From NCBI GenBank assembly GCA_902622575.1, contig CACNQJ010000005.1:1-64000 (forward strand): a stretch of 64,000 nt of DNA, given 5' to 3'. The stretch is from an uncultured Bacteroidota bacterium (GTDB lineage: Bacteria; Bacteroidota; Bacteroidia; Flavobacteriales; Flavobacteriaceae). Made by a program: the position numbers and the translations under genes. Below the pieces are notes generated by a model, which worked only from the letters and a program-made list of their open reading frames with translations, ran no database searches and had not been told where the DNA came from. Positions 44,615 to 54,286 of this stretch are shown piece by piece; positions within the stretch are counted from its first letter, which is position 1, and each line of letters starts with the position of its first letter.

Positions 44615-45397
44615 ATGAAAAACATATGGCACATAGCCTTTCTTTTTTTTATACTTCTTTCATGTGATGATGATAAGGACTGTTGTCCATCTGGCTCTGA
44701 TGACAATGAGGTAACAATTCCATTAAGCCTCTATCAAAAAATATATAAAACTACTTCTGATATCTATATAGAAAATGGCTTCGTTTACATAAATACCGAC
44801 GGTGTGCCAGATCACAAAAGCCCTTATTTTTTAGGTACTCAATGGGAAAGTGAAAAATATGTGCCGTATGACGGCTCAAATCCATTTGTTACAAATTTTA
44901 ATTTTAACCCGAATAGAATTTCAGAGGGGAACATTAGGTTTAAAATCCCTATAAGCCCTAAAAAATCTTCTACAACAACACCCACTTCAATGGGGCCAAT
45001 TGGTGTTTCATTAAATGGGGTTCCCTTTTACAATCAATATGCGGGTGGCGGCGCTCCATTGTCTAATGAAATTAATTCTTTTGACCAATACAACGGCCAT
45101 CCTGCACCTGGAAGAGGGGGTGGTGGAGGAAGATATCATTATCACATGGAGCCTTTTTGGCTTACACAGAACTATGGAAAAAATACACTTCTTGGATTTT
45201 TACTTGATGGATTTCCAATCTATGGGCCAGAGGAAAACGGTAGTGAGTTAAACAGCAGTGACTTAGATAATCACCACGGACACTCTCACCCAACGTCGGA
45301 TTTTCCTGGCGGAGTTTACCATTATCACATAACTTCAGATGCTCCATATTTAAATGGAGTTGGTTATTATGGTGCTCCTGGCACAGTTAATGAATAA
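44615..45397 (+). CDS. YHYH-domain lipoprotein
   Basis: 260 residues. Lipobox LLSC (Cys17), with a DDDKDCC stretch after it. Two YHYH motifs, at GRYHYHMEPF near 175 and GVYHYHITSD near 236, with a Gly-rich stretch (PAPGRGGGGGR) between. The YHYH family is a predicted metal- or oligosaccharide-associated exported domain of unknown reaction. The histidine pairs could bind a metal. It follows lepA by eight bases but probably has its own expression, since lepA is a housekeeping gene. Confidence 0.78.
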   Translation: MKNIWHIAFLFFILLSCDDDKDCCPSGSDDNEVTIPLSLYQKIYKTTSDIYIENGFVYINTDGVPDHKSPYFLGTQWESEKYVPYDGSNPFVTNFNFNPNRISEGNIRFKIPISPKKSSTTTPTSMGPIGVSLNGVPFYNQYAGGGAPLSNEINSFDQYNGHPAPGRGGGGGRYHYHMEPFWLTQNYGKNTLLGFLLDGFPIYGPEENGSELNSSDLDNHHGHSHPTSDFPGGVYHYHITSDAPYLNGVGYYGAPGTVNE

Positions 45398-45436
45398 ATT
45401 ATTTTTTAAAGAAATTATTTCTTTATTTTAGAAAAA

Positions 45437-47611
45437 ATGAAAAAACTTCAAAGAACCCTCTCCTTGCCGGGCGCTATAGCGGTTAGTATTGGAGGAATGC
45501 TTAGTGGTATTTTTGTATTGCCAGGATTAGCTGTGGGCATAACCGGCTCCTCTGTTTGGCTTGCATTTTTAGTTGCTGCTTTTTGTATTCTTCCTGCTGT
45601 CTTATCAAAATCTGAGCTCGCAACTGCAATGCCTAGGTCTGGTGGAACCTATGTATATATTGAAAGGGCTTTTGGACCTTTATTCGGAACAATTGCGGGG
45701 ATTGGTCTTTGGCTTTCTCTATTACTGAAAAGTGCTTTTTCTCTAGTGGGCCTTAGCGCATATTTATATGTTCTAATTGAGGTTGATTCTAGTCTTACAA
45801 AATCTATTGCGCTAATAGCTCTGCTTATTATTTTATTACTGAATATTTTTGGTGTAAAAAAAGTTGAAAAAACACAGCTTGTAATTGTTTCTATCAGCCT
45901 GCTTGCATTGATATTCATTGTTTTTTTAGGATTTAGCAGCTACGATTCTAAACTGACAGAGCCTATTTTCTTAGACGGAAGCTCTGGTTTTATTACTGGT
46001 GTTGCATTTCTATATATTTCTTATGCTGGTGTTACAAAAATTGCAGCTATAGCTGGTGAAATAAAAAACCCTGAAAAAAACCTTCCTCGAACAATGATTA
46101 TTTCCTTGTTTTTGATAACATGTATTTATGTTTTAGTTGCTCTTGTTTTAGTTGGAAATGTTGAGGCTAGTGTTTTAGCAACGGATATTAAGCCAATTCA
46201 TACTCTTTTTCAGAGTATTGGTGGTAACTATTTTGGTTATGCTGCTGGTGTCGTTGGGGTTATTACATTAATGTCCATGGCGAATTCTGGGGTGTTGGCA
46301 TCTTCAAGATTCCCTTTTGCTATGTCAAAAGATAGACTGATGCCAAGTTATCTAGGAAAAATAAGCTCAAAATTTTTAACACCTGTACCTGCTATTTTAA
46401 CAACATCAACAATTATTGGTTTGGCTATTGTTTTTCTTGATGTCGTGAAAATAGCAAAACTGGCAAGTGCTTTTAAAGTATTGATGTTTATTTTTAATGA
46501 GCTTTCTGTTATTGTGCTCAGAGAAACAAATGCACAGTGGTATAAACCATCTTTTAGATCACCTCTTTACCCATATGTTCAAATTTTTGGAATTTTAAGC
46601 GGAATAGTATTGTTATCATATTTGGGTATAATGCCGTTGTTGTCTGTATTTGGTGTTTTTGTGCTTGGGGTTATAATTTTTATTATTTATGGTAGCAAGA
46701 CTGAAAGAAGTGGTGTTATTTCAAATTATGGTTTTTTGTCTTTTTTATTTAAAGGAAAAACATCTGAAAAAAATGTTGCAGATTTAAGCGCTTCATCAAC
46801 CCTCAATGAAGACATAAGTAATGTGAATGCTGAAATAGTTGTTCCTTTGTTGGGCGATGAAACCTCTACCGAAATGTTGGTTGAGATAGCGTCATCAATT
46901 AATGATAAGTCAAAGATTAACACGATAAACCTATTGGAGGTTCCTAATCAAACCTTTTTGGAGGCAATTGACCTGAATACTCCAGCTTCGGAGTCCAAAA
47001 GAAGAAGATTAGAAAAACTAAAAAAATATAAAAATTTAAAAATTTCTTATGAAACCATTGCCACTCATGATGTAGCAAGTTCTATTGACAACATAACCGG
47101 ACAAAGCAAGTGCAAGTGGTTGGTTATGGAATGGGACGGAAGAGAAAATGCTGGAATATTTGTTGGAAATCCAATTGGTTGGTTATTAAGAAATGTAAAC
47201 TCAAATCTTGCTCTGTTTAAAGATAATGGCGTAAGAAGGTTTTCAAAAGTATTAATTGCGCTTAGACCTGGCCGAAGAAATCAATCATTCATTAATATAG
47301 CTGATAAAATTTGTGAACATTTTGGGGCCTCGCTGACCTTATTAAATATTATTTCCGAAAACGAAAGAAAAACCAGTTCTCTTCAAAAAACATCTGAGGA
47401 ATTGATTTCATCGACTAAATCAAAATCTGAGCTTGTAATTTTAAAAAGCAACAACCCTGTTGAAACCATTTCTGAAGAGTCTGCCAGCTACGACCTTCTT
47501 ATTTTAGGAACCCCAGAAAAAGACAATTGGATAAATGTTCTTTTTGGAGCAGGAGAGGATCGCTTTGTTAAGATGGCTGCATGCTCAGTTCTAAGACTGA
47601 CTATAAGATAA
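45437..47611 (+). CDS. Amino-acid permease with C-terminal universal stress domains
   Basis: 724 residues. Residues 1-430 form about 12 membrane helices of the APC superfamily, with the conserved IGGMLSGIF start, PRSGGTYVYIERAFG and AIAGEIKNPEKNLPR. Residues 470-724 hold two universal-stress-protein-like segments (IVVPLLGDETSTEM, FSKVLIALRPGRRNQ, LILGTPEKDNW). The fused tail may sense nucleotides and regulate uptake. Substrate unknown. 39 bases after the YHYH gene. Confidence 0.88.
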   Translation: MKKLQRTLSLPGAIAVSIGGMLSGIFVLPGLAVGITGSSVWLAFLVAAFCILPAVLSKSELATAMPRSGGTYVYIERAFGPLFGTIAGIGLWLSLLLKSAFSLVGLSAYLYVLIEVDSSLTKSIALIALLIILLLNIFGVKKVEKTQLVIVSISLLALIFIVFLGFSSYDSKLTEPIFLDGSSGFITGVAFLYISYAGVTKIAAIAGEIKNPEKNLPRTMIISLFLITCIYVLVALVLVGNVEASVLATDIKPIHTLFQSIGGNYFGYAAGVVGVITLMSMANSGVLASSRFPFAMSKDRLMPSYLGKISSKFLTPVPAILTTSTIIGLAIVFLDVVKIAKLASAFKVLMFIFNELSVIVLRETNAQWYKPSFRSPLYPYVQIFGILSGIVLLSYLGIMPLLSVFGVFVLGVIIFIIYGSKTERSGVISNYGFLSFLFKGKTSEKNVADLSASSTLNEDISNVNAEIVVPLLGDETSTEMLVEIASSINDKSKINTINLLEVPNQTFLEAIDLNTPASESKRRRLEKLKKYKNLKISYETIATHDVASSIDNITGQSKCKWLVMEWDGRENAGIFVGNPIGWLLRNVNSNLALFKDNGVRRFSKVLIALRPGRRNQSFINIADKICEHFGASLTLLNIISENERKTSSLQKTSEELISSTKSKSELVILKSNNPVETISEESASYDLLILGTPEKDNWINVLFGAGEDRFVKMAACSVLRLTIR

Positions 47612-47629
47612 TTCTTTACATTTACAATA

Positions 47630-48484
47630 ATGATTATTCATTCTATACAGGCAGGAAACTTTAAGCTTGACGGTGGAGCCATGTTTGGGGTTGTGCCAAA
47701 ATCTCTTTGGCAGAAAACAAACCCTGCGGACCCTGACAACATGATTGACATGTGTGCAAGATGCATGTTGATAGAAAATGGAGACAAATTAATTCTGGTG
47801 GATACTGGTATGGGGAATAAACAGTCTGACAAATTTTTTAGTTATTACAAAAGGTGGGGTGATTTTGATTTAGTTAAATCAATAAATGATGCAGGTTTTA
47901 GTATTAACGATGTCACAGATGTTTTATTAACACACCTGCACTTCGACCATTGTGGCGGTGCTGTTGTCTGGAATAAAAACAAAGACAGGCATGAGGTTCA
48001 ATTTAAAAATGCTAAATATTGGTCAAATGAAAGTCATTGGAACTGGGCAACAAAACCAAATCCCAGAGAAAAGGCCTCATTCCTTGATGAAAACCTTTTG
48101 CCGATAAAAGAGTCTGGTCGACTGAACTTCATAAAAAATCCCTCAAGTAAATTTGTATATAACGATGAATTAGGAATCGATATTCTTTGTGTGGATGGAC
48201 ATACTGAAAAACAGATGATACCAAAAGTCAAACACAGAGGCAAAGAGCTGGTTTATGCCGCAGATCTAATACCTACAGCTGGCCATATACCTGTCCCATA
48301 TATAATGGGCTACGACGTTAGACCTCTTTTAACAATGAAAGAAAAAACAAGTTTTCTTATGGATGCTTGTGAAAAAGGCTACAGCTTATTTATGGAGCAT
48401 GACCCATACAATGAAATAATTTCACTAAAAAAAACAGAAAAAGGCATAAGATTTGACAACTCTTTTTCACTAGATGAACTATAA
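47630..48484 (+). CDS. MBL-fold metallo-hydrolase (AHL-lactonase type)
   Basis: 284 residues. Zinc site THLHFDHCGG at 101-110 with the HxHxDH pattern, a third His in VDGHTEKQM, and Asp/His near the end (AADLIPTAGH). Layout and length resemble N-acyl-homoserine lactonases and other quorum-type lactonases, but the family is broad and the substrate cannot be told from sequence. TACATTTA lies four bases before the ATG, a -7 element with one mismatch. Followed by the M1 peptidase after two bases. Confidence 0.88.
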   Translation: MIIHSIQAGNFKLDGGAMFGVVPKSLWQKTNPADPDNMIDMCARCMLIENGDKLILVDTGMGNKQSDKFFSYYKRWGDFDLVKSINDAGFSINDVTDVLLTHLHFDHCGGAVVWNKNKDRHEVQFKNAKYWSNESHWNWATKPNPREKASFLDENLLPIKESGRLNFIKNPSSKFVYNDELGIDILCVDGHTEKQMIPKVKHRGKELVYAADLIPTAGHIPVPYIMGYDVRPLLTMKEKTSFLMDACEKGYSLFMEHDPYNEIISLKKTEKGIRFDNSFSLDEL

Positions 48485-48486
48485 CT

Positions 48487-50283
48487 ATGATTAGAATAAT
48501 ATTTGTTTTTATTGCTTTCCAGCTTTCTTTTTCTCAAAACTACTGGCAACAACATGTTGAGTACGAAATGAATATTGATGTTGATGTTTCGGATTTTACT
48601 TATGACGGTGATCAGTCAATAATTTATACCAACAACTCCAACGATACTATCAACAAGGTTTATTATCATTTGTTTTTCAATGCTTTTAAACCGAACAGTC
48701 AAATGGATACTCGTTCAAGAACCATAAGAGACCCCGACAGGAGGGTTGGAAGCAGAATAGTTATGCTGGAAGAAAAAGATTATGGAGACATAAGCGTTTC
48801 TTCGCTAAAGCAAGATGGCAAGGATGTTTATTATGAGGTAAAAGAGACTATTATGTTAGCGAGGCTAAACAAGCCTTTATTGCCGGGCAAAAAAACTAAG
48901 CTTAGTATGATTTTCACCGCTCAGGTGCCACTACAAATTAGAAGATCTGGAAAACTTAACAAAGAAGGCGTAGACATGACAATGACTCAGTGGTTTCCAA
49001 AGCTTGCAGAGTATGATGCAGAAGGCTGGCATCCCAATCCTTACATCGGACGAGAGTTTCATGGTGTATGGGGAAACTATTCTGTTAACATAACAATTGA
49101 TAAAGACTATGTGGTGGGCGGTACTGGCTATTTACAAAACGCGAATGAGATTGGTCATGGATATACAGAAAAAGAGCCGAAAAAAAATGATTCTGAAACA
49201 AACACTTGGAAATTTTACGCTCCTAACGTACACGATTTTGCATGGGCTGCTGACCCAGACTATATACACGACATCAAAAAGTCTGAATCTGGTGTGGATC
49301 TTCATTTTTTCTATAAGTCTACAGTTAATGTTGAAGACTGGAAAAAACTTCAAGATGATTCAGTGTTGTTGATGAAGTTTTTTGAGGAAAACATCGGCCC
49401 CTATCCATGGAAGCAATACTCAATAATCCAGGGTGGTGACGGTGGAATGGAATATGCTATGTGCACAATGATTACCGGTGAGCGATCTTATTCTAGCCTT
49501 CTTGGTGTTACGGCTCACGAAATGGCGCACGCATGGTTCCAGCACCTACTAGCAACTAATGAAGCTAAGCATGCTTGGATGGATGAAGGGTTTACAGAAT
49601 ACATAACTTCACTTTCGGTAAACTTCGTAAACAACGAAACCCCTGAGTTCCCTCACAAAAGCAGTTATGATAGATATTATCTTTTAGCAAAATCTGGTTT
49701 TGAACAAGCCCAAACAATACACTCAGACAGATACGACTATAATTTTGCTTATGGCGCTTCAGCATACAGTAAGGGCTCCGTTTTTCTTTCTCAACTTGGC
49801 TATATAATAGGCAAAGAGAATTTAAACAAGACGCTGAGAAGATATTATGAGGAATTTAAGTTTAAACACCCAACCCCAAATGATTTTAAAAGAATTGCCG
49901 AAAAAGTTTCTGACCTTGAGCTTGAATGGTATTTAAATGAGTGGACAAGAACGCCTCACAAAATAGATTATGGAATTGATGTGTCATCACTAGGAGATGA
50001 GCGTGTAATAACTTTGAAAAGAAAGGCGAGAATTCCTATGCCAATTGAAGTTGTTGTGTCTTTTGAAGATGGTTCATCTGAAATGTATTACATTCCTAAT
50101 GATCTGTTGTATGGCTATAAAACCTTTAATGATGATGTTTATTTAATGGAGGCTTGGAATTGGGCGTCAACTGAATATGAGTTTACAGTACAAGGAAATA
50201 AAAGAGTAACTAAAGTTGAAATCGACCCCTCTAAAAGAATTGCCGATGTAAACCAGATGGATAATTCTGTTGAAATAAACTAA
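48487..50283 (+). CDS. Secreted M1-family metallopeptidase
   Basis: 598 residues with signal peptide (1-16). Zinc motif HEMAH near 343-347 followed by a Glu ligand in WMDEGFTEY, and GGMEYAM in place of the classic GAMEN substrate motif. The C-terminal 200 residues lack the ERAP1-like domain of large M1 enzymes. An exported aminopeptidase for peptide uptake. It is the second M1 protein here besides the ABC fusion. Its stop overlaps the rnpA start (TAATG). Confidence 0.92.
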   Translation: MIRIIFVFIAFQLSFSQNYWQQHVEYEMNIDVDVSDFTYDGDQSIIYTNNSNDTINKVYYHLFFNAFKPNSQMDTRSRTIRDPDRRVGSRIVMLEEKDYGDISVSSLKQDGKDVYYEVKETIMLARLNKPLLPGKKTKLSMIFTAQVPLQIRRSGKLNKEGVDMTMTQWFPKLAEYDAEGWHPNPYIGREFHGVWGNYSVNITIDKDYVVGGTGYLQNANEIGHGYTEKEPKKNDSETNTWKFYAPNVHDFAWAADPDYIHDIKKSESGVDLHFFYKSTVNVEDWKKLQDDSVLLMKFFEENIGPYPWKQYSIIQGGDGGMEYAMCTMITGERSYSSLLGVTAHEMAHAWFQHLLATNEAKHAWMDEGFTEYITSLSVNFVNNETPEFPHKSSYDRYYLLAKSGFEQAQTIHSDRYDYNFAYGASAYSKGSVFLSQLGYIIGKENLNKTLRRYYEEFKFKHPTPNDFKRIAEKVSDLELEWYLNEWTRTPHKIDYGIDVSSLGDERVITLKRKARIPMPIEVVVSFEDGSSEMYYIPNDLLYGYKTFNDDVYLMEAWNWASTEYEFTVQGNKRVTKVEIDPSKRIADVNQMDNSVEIN

Positions 50284-50612
50284 TGAGCCAATACATTAAA
50301 AACAAGAAAAAAATTGATCTTATTTTTGAAAAAGGCTCTACAATAAAAGGCAATGGGCTTTTACTCAAAACCTATAATTTTGAAGATGGTCTTGTTGAGT
50401 TTGGTGTAAGCGTGTCAAAAAAACTTTATCCCTCTGCAGTAAAAAGAAATCTTATTAAAAGGAGAATTAAAGAACAAATAAAAAGCCTAGGGCTTGTTGG
50501 CTTGATGTCAAAGGGTATCTCTTTTTTTATGATTTATACGTCACGAGAAATTCTATCCTCAAAAGAAATAAGAGAAGGTATTGTAGACTTGATGAAAAAG
50601 CAAGGGCTATAG
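50283..50612 (+). CDS. rnpA: RNase P protein component
   Basis: 109 residues. RNR-type core: VEFGVSVSKKLYPSAVKRNLIKRRIKEQIK, quoted as SVSKKLYPSAVKRNLIKRR. Binds the catalytic RNA and matures tRNA 5' ends. It overlaps the M1 gene by one base. In many bacteria rnpA sits next to rpmH; neither rpmH nor dnaA is in view here. Convergent with the S9 gene with seven bases between. Confidence 0.94.
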   Translation: MSQYIKNKKKIDLIFEKGSTIKGNGLLLKTYNFEDGLVEFGVSVSKKLYPSAVKRNLIKRRIKEQIKSLGLVGLMSKGISFFMIYTSREILSSKEIREGIVDLMKKQGL

Positions 50613-50619
50613 CTCTTTC

Positions 50620-53031
50620 TTATTTATTTTTGACATATTTTTCAAGCCATTGATCTTGTTCCCAAAGAACATGATAAATACTTTCTTTTGAAGCATATCC
50701 GTGACTTTCCTTGGGTAGCATTACTAGTCTTACTGTGGCTCCTAGCCCTTTCAATGCATTAAAATACCTTTCACTTTGCATTGGGTAAGTTCCTGAATTA
50801 TTATCATCTTCTCCGTGAATCAATAATAGTGGAGTTTTCATTTTATCGGCATGCATAAAAGGAGACATAGTATAGTAAACATTAGGGGCTTCCCAATAGC
50901 TTCTCTCCTCGCTTTGAAAACCAAATGGTGTTAACGTTCTGTTATAGGCTCCGCTTCTTGCAATTCCTGCAGCATAAAGATTGCTGTGCGAAAGTAGATT
51001 TGCAACCATAAAGGCTCCATAACTATGTCCCCCAACGGCAACTTTTGATCTATCAATATATCCCATTTTATCTACAGCATCTATAGCGGCCTTACCGTTT
51101 GCCACCAATTGTTTTCTAAAGCTATCATTAGGCTCCTCATCACCTTCGCCAATAATTGGAAATGAAGCATCATCTAATATTACGTAGCCTTTAGTTACCC
51201 AATAAATCATGGAGCCGTAATAAGGATATGTGAATTCATTGGAGTTTTTATTATTTTGCGATGCGCTTTTCCTGTCTTTAAACTCTCTTGGATACGCCCA
51301 CAGTATCATTGGCCTTTTTTCCTTTTTTTCCTCATCATAGTCAATAGGTAAATAAAGAATTCCCGATAACTCTACCCCGTCATCTCTTGTATATGTTATA
51401 GTCTGTTTTTTTACTCTTTGAAGTTCTTCAAAAGGATTTTTAAAATCAGTAATCTTATTGAGCCTGTTACTGTTGATTTTTTTAAAATAATAGTTTGGGT
51501 ACTCCGTAGGAGACTCTATTCTTACAACTATTTGGTTTTTTGAAGGATCATAATCTTGAATGGACTCAACTTTATCTGTGTATTCGGATTGATAAACTCT
51601 TTTTTTACTGAAGCTTGAAGTGCTAACCTTGTCTATAAAGGGAAATTGACCTTTGCTTGTAAAGCCTGATCCTCTAAGGAAAGCGCTGCCAGAATGTATC
51701 ATTAAAACACTTCGATTAAAGTCATTTCTTTGTTTCAGAAAAGACCCCGGATCGCTGTAAATATCTTGATAATTTCTGTCGCTTATGATTTTGGGCAAAG
51801 AGCTGTTGTCTGAGGGATTAAAGGCGTATGCCTTTGTGTTTCTCGTGTTCCACCAACGATCATAGGCTATTGCTAAATTATCATTGCCCCAGTCAATTCC
51901 TGCATAGCGATTGATTGTTTTTATCAAGCTTCTTCCCTCTCCATTGAATGGCTCCTCTAATTCAAAAACCTCATCTCTGTAATCAACCTTGTTGGCTGGA
52001 TCGCCACCATCCAATGCTTCAACATAAATTAATGTAGATGCTTTATCGCTTCTCCAACTGTAGCTTCGTTTTCCTTTACTGGTTGACATAAAACCTTTTG
52101 GTAATTCCTCAATTAAGGGTGTGTTCAATATGTTCGCAACAAAATCTCCATCCTTAGAATAGATGTCTGTTATGGATGGGAACCTGCTGTATGTAACCAG
52201 ATATGAAAAGGGTTTATTGATTTTGGTAACCATAACGTAATTTCCGTCTGGAGATAGGCTAATGCCTCTATACATAGCATCATCAAGCCATTTTTCTGAC
52301 TGACCGCTTGTTGAGACCTTATATATGCTTGAGGTTGCAAGTTGTTCAAAATTATGCTCATCAGAGCTGTTTTTTAACAAATCTTGATATGTTCTATTTT
52401 GTGCTTTTTCTCCAAAATTTGTGGAAACAGTGGGGCCCTCTGGAACTATTGTGTTTGTATCAATTAGTGGCTTCCTGTTTTCAGAAATCATTTTTACCAA
52501 CATAGACTGACTATCCGCATTCCAGTTTATAACATCTCCAATATTTGCGTTTAACACCGGCTCAGTAAGTTTGGTTACACTTCCATCCTTCAAATTTAAC
52601 AACCAAAGCTCTACGCCAGTTTTAGTTGTATTTGTTAAGGCTATTTTTGTTTGGTCAGGCGACCAATTAAGGTTACTCAGCTTTGCATTTTCTGGTAAAC
52701 CTTTAACCTGAGCTACTTCAGCATTTTTATCTTTAAGGTTTTTAATTTTAACATCATTATAATAGGTTGTCCTACTTCCTATGTTAGTCTTTGGGTCTAT
52801 TCTTAATCCGCCAAGCCTAAGTTCTTTTGCAGAAAGCGTTTCTATGGTTTTATAATTGTCTCTATACAGAAAAACCATATAGTTTTTACCGTCGTCATAC
52901 TGAACAGATGGGGGTCTTTCAAATTCAACTAAATCTAAAATTTCTTTTGATGGTTTTTGATATTTTATATTTTCTTGCGCGGCTAAGGATAAAGTAATTA
53001 GTGTGGCTAAAAAGAAGTGTATTTTTTTCAT
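50620..53031 (-). CDS. Secreted S9-family prolyl oligopeptidase-type peptidase
   Basis: 803 residues from ATG 53029-53031; a 13-residue longer frame would place charged residues before the signal. Signal peptide 1-18 (LSLAAQ). Residues 60-510 form a propeller region, residues 560-803 the catalytic domain: nucleophile Ser669 (GGHSYGAFM), Asp near 740 (HGEDDNN) and His near 776 (PKESHGY). Cleaves short peptides after proline or similar. Convergent with rnpA, no terminator in the seven-base gap. Confidence 0.93.
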   Translation of the reverse strand: MKKIHFFLATLITLSLAAQENIKYQKPSKEILDLVEFERPPSVQYDDGKNYMVFLYRDNYKTIETLSAKELRLGGLRIDPKTNIGSRTTYYNDVKIKNLKDKNAEVAQVKGLPENAKLSNLNWSPDQTKIALTNTTKTGVELWLLNLKDGSVTKLTEPVLNANIGDVINWNADSQSMLVKMISENRKPLIDTNTIVPEGPTVSTNFGEKAQNRTYQDLLKNSSDEHNFEQLATSSIYKVSTSGQSEKWLDDAMYRGISLSPDGNYVMVTKINKPFSYLVTYSRFPSITDIYSKDGDFVANILNTPLIEELPKGFMSTSKGKRSYSWRSDKASTLIYVEALDGGDPANKVDYRDEVFELEEPFNGEGRSLIKTINRYAGIDWGNDNLAIAYDRWWNTRNTKAYAFNPSDNSSLPKIISDRNYQDIYSDPGSFLKQRNDFNRSVLMIHSGSAFLRGSGFTSKGQFPFIDKVSTSSFSKKRVYQSEYTDKVESIQDYDPSKNQIVVRIESPTEYPNYYFKKINSNRLNKITDFKNPFEELQRVKKQTITYTRDDGVELSGILYLPIDYDEEKKEKRPMILWAYPREFKDRKSASQNNKNSNEFTYPYYGSMIYWVTKGYVILDDASFPIIGEGDEEPNDSFRKQLVANGKAAIDAVDKMGYIDRSKVAVGGHSYGAFMVANLLSHSNLYAAGIARSGAYNRTLTPFGFQSEERSYWEAPNVYYTMSPFMHADKMKTPLLLIHGEDDNNSGTYPMQSERYFNALKGLGATVRLVMLPKESHGYASKESIYHVLWEQDQWLEKYVKNK

Positions 53032-53126
53032 GCTTAAATCTAATAAAAAGTTTGAGACTTTTTCATTCATCTTATTTTCATTAAATTAAATTGTGTTTTA
53101 TAATAAGCACGTAAACCGTTAGTATT

Positions 53127-54014
53127 ATGAAAAAAGTTTTGATTATAGCTGCTTGCTTATTAATCACCGGATTACACGGACAAAATGAAGGTGAAAAATT
53201 AAAAGTAATATCATATAATATTTGGAATGGCTTTGATTTTAGAAAAGACGTGGAGCGCAAAAACAATGTGATCAACTGGTTTATTGATCAAAAGCCCGAT
53301 GTTGTTGCGCTACAAGAGCTCTGTGGCTATAATGAAGAAACCTTGCTTGAGGATGCAAAAAAATGGGGGCACAAGCATGCGGTTATTCTTAAAGACAACT
53401 GCCATTCAGTAGGCTTGACATCTGTTAGTCCAATTGTTGTAAAAGAAAAATTAATTGAGGGGCTTTGGCACGGCATGTTGCATTGCGAAACTTTTGGTGT
53501 TGATTTTTTTGTTGTACACTTTAGCCCTAGGGACCGTGATTTTAGAATGAAAGAAAGCAAAATAGTTCTTTCAAAAATTGATTCAATAAACAATAAGTCT
53601 TTTATGGTGCTGGGAGATTTCAATTCCCATTCTCCTTTTGACGGAAACACAGGTTTAGACAACCCAGATTTATTAAAAAATGTGAGAACGAGTGATTTGA
53701 AAAGCAAAGACTACAACAACTTGCTTGATAAAGAATTTGATTACAGCGTAATGGCTTCTTTTATAGCTTATCCTTTAATTGATGTAACACAACGTTTTGT
53801 TGAAATACAAGACCGATTTACTTACCCAGCAAAAGTACATTTGGGGAACTACAAATCTCTCCAGGATTTTGAGAAGATGAGACGAAGAATTGATTTTATA
53901 ATGGTTAGTCGTGAATTAGCTGAAAAATGTGTGAATTCTGGAGTGTATAATGGTGAAGAAACAGCTTTGTTGTCAGATCATTATCCAGTAATGGCTGAGT
54001 TTGAATTAGATTAA
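53127..54014 (+). CDS. Exported endonuclease/exonuclease/phosphatase-family protein
   Basis: 295 residues with a signal peptide (1-18). EEP fold: ISYNIWNGFD (Asn31), VVALQEL (Glu64), HFSPRDRD, VLGDFNSHSP (Asp and Asn), RRIDFIMVS and LLSDHYPVMAEFEL with the catalytic His. Such exported members attack phosphodiesters, either DNA, phospholipids (sphingomyelinase-like) or sugar phosphates. DNA or phosphate scavenging is plausible. It stands alone; the 110 bases after it show no clear terminator. Confidence 0.88.
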   Translation: MKKVLIIAACLLITGLHGQNEGEKLKVISYNIWNGFDFRKDVERKNNVINWFIDQKPDVVALQELCGYNEETLLEDAKKWGHKHAVILKDNCHSVGLTSVSPIVVKEKLIEGLWHGMLHCETFGVDFFVVHFSPRDRDFRMKESKIVLSKIDSINNKSFMVLGDFNSHSPFDGNTGLDNPDLLKNVRTSDLKSKDYNNLLDKEFDYSVMASFIAYPLIDVTQRFVEIQDRFTYPAKVHLGNYKSLQDFEKMRRRIDFIMVSRELAEKCVNSGVYNGEETALLSDHYPVMAEFELD

Positions 54015-54124
54015 TATTAAAACAGAAAACCTAAAATTTTTAAATAATTTTTTTTAAACTTTCGGTATCGAAGAATTTAAGCTATATACTATAGATGAAT
54101 AACTTTTTTTTTAATGGGCATTAT

Positions 54125-54286
54125 TTATTTCTTCCATGTCCCACCGTATTTATAGTGAAGATTGTTTTGTTTGACAGAAATCAAGCAAGGCTCGCAAACA
54201 AAGATCCAGTTTTTGTTTGGTTTATATTGGATTCTAAACATTGTTGAAAATGAATTTTTACATATTTCACAATGTTTTTCTCTCAT
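54125..54286 (-). CDS. 53-residue zinc-ribbon peptide
   Basis: 53 residues. ATG at 54284-54286 overlaps the GNAT stop by four bases (ATGA) and the frame ends at TAA 54125-54127. Two CxxC pairs, Cys6-Cys9 (HCEICKNSF) and Cys31-Cys34 (VCEPCLI), with basic residues and KYGGTWKK at the end. A small zinc knuckle, probably binding RNA or protein. I recall very similar short proteins annotated as hypothetical in flavobacteria. Last gene of the rpiB operon. Confidence 0.75.
   Translation of the reverse strand: MREKHCEICKNSFSTMFRIQYKPNKNWIFVCEPCLISVKQNNLHYKYGGTWKK

Noticed and set aside
50283-50612. rnpA as a marker of the chromosomal origin
   Set aside because: rpmH, yidC and dnaA are absent around it, so the usual origin context is not present.
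53032-53070. Longer start for the S9 peptidase
   Set aside because: It would put charged residues before the signal peptide.
54015-54124. A hairpin CTTTCG/CGAAG with T-runs after the exported nuclease-type gene
   Set aside because: The stem is only five pairs and the T-run does not follow directly, so I do not call a terminator.
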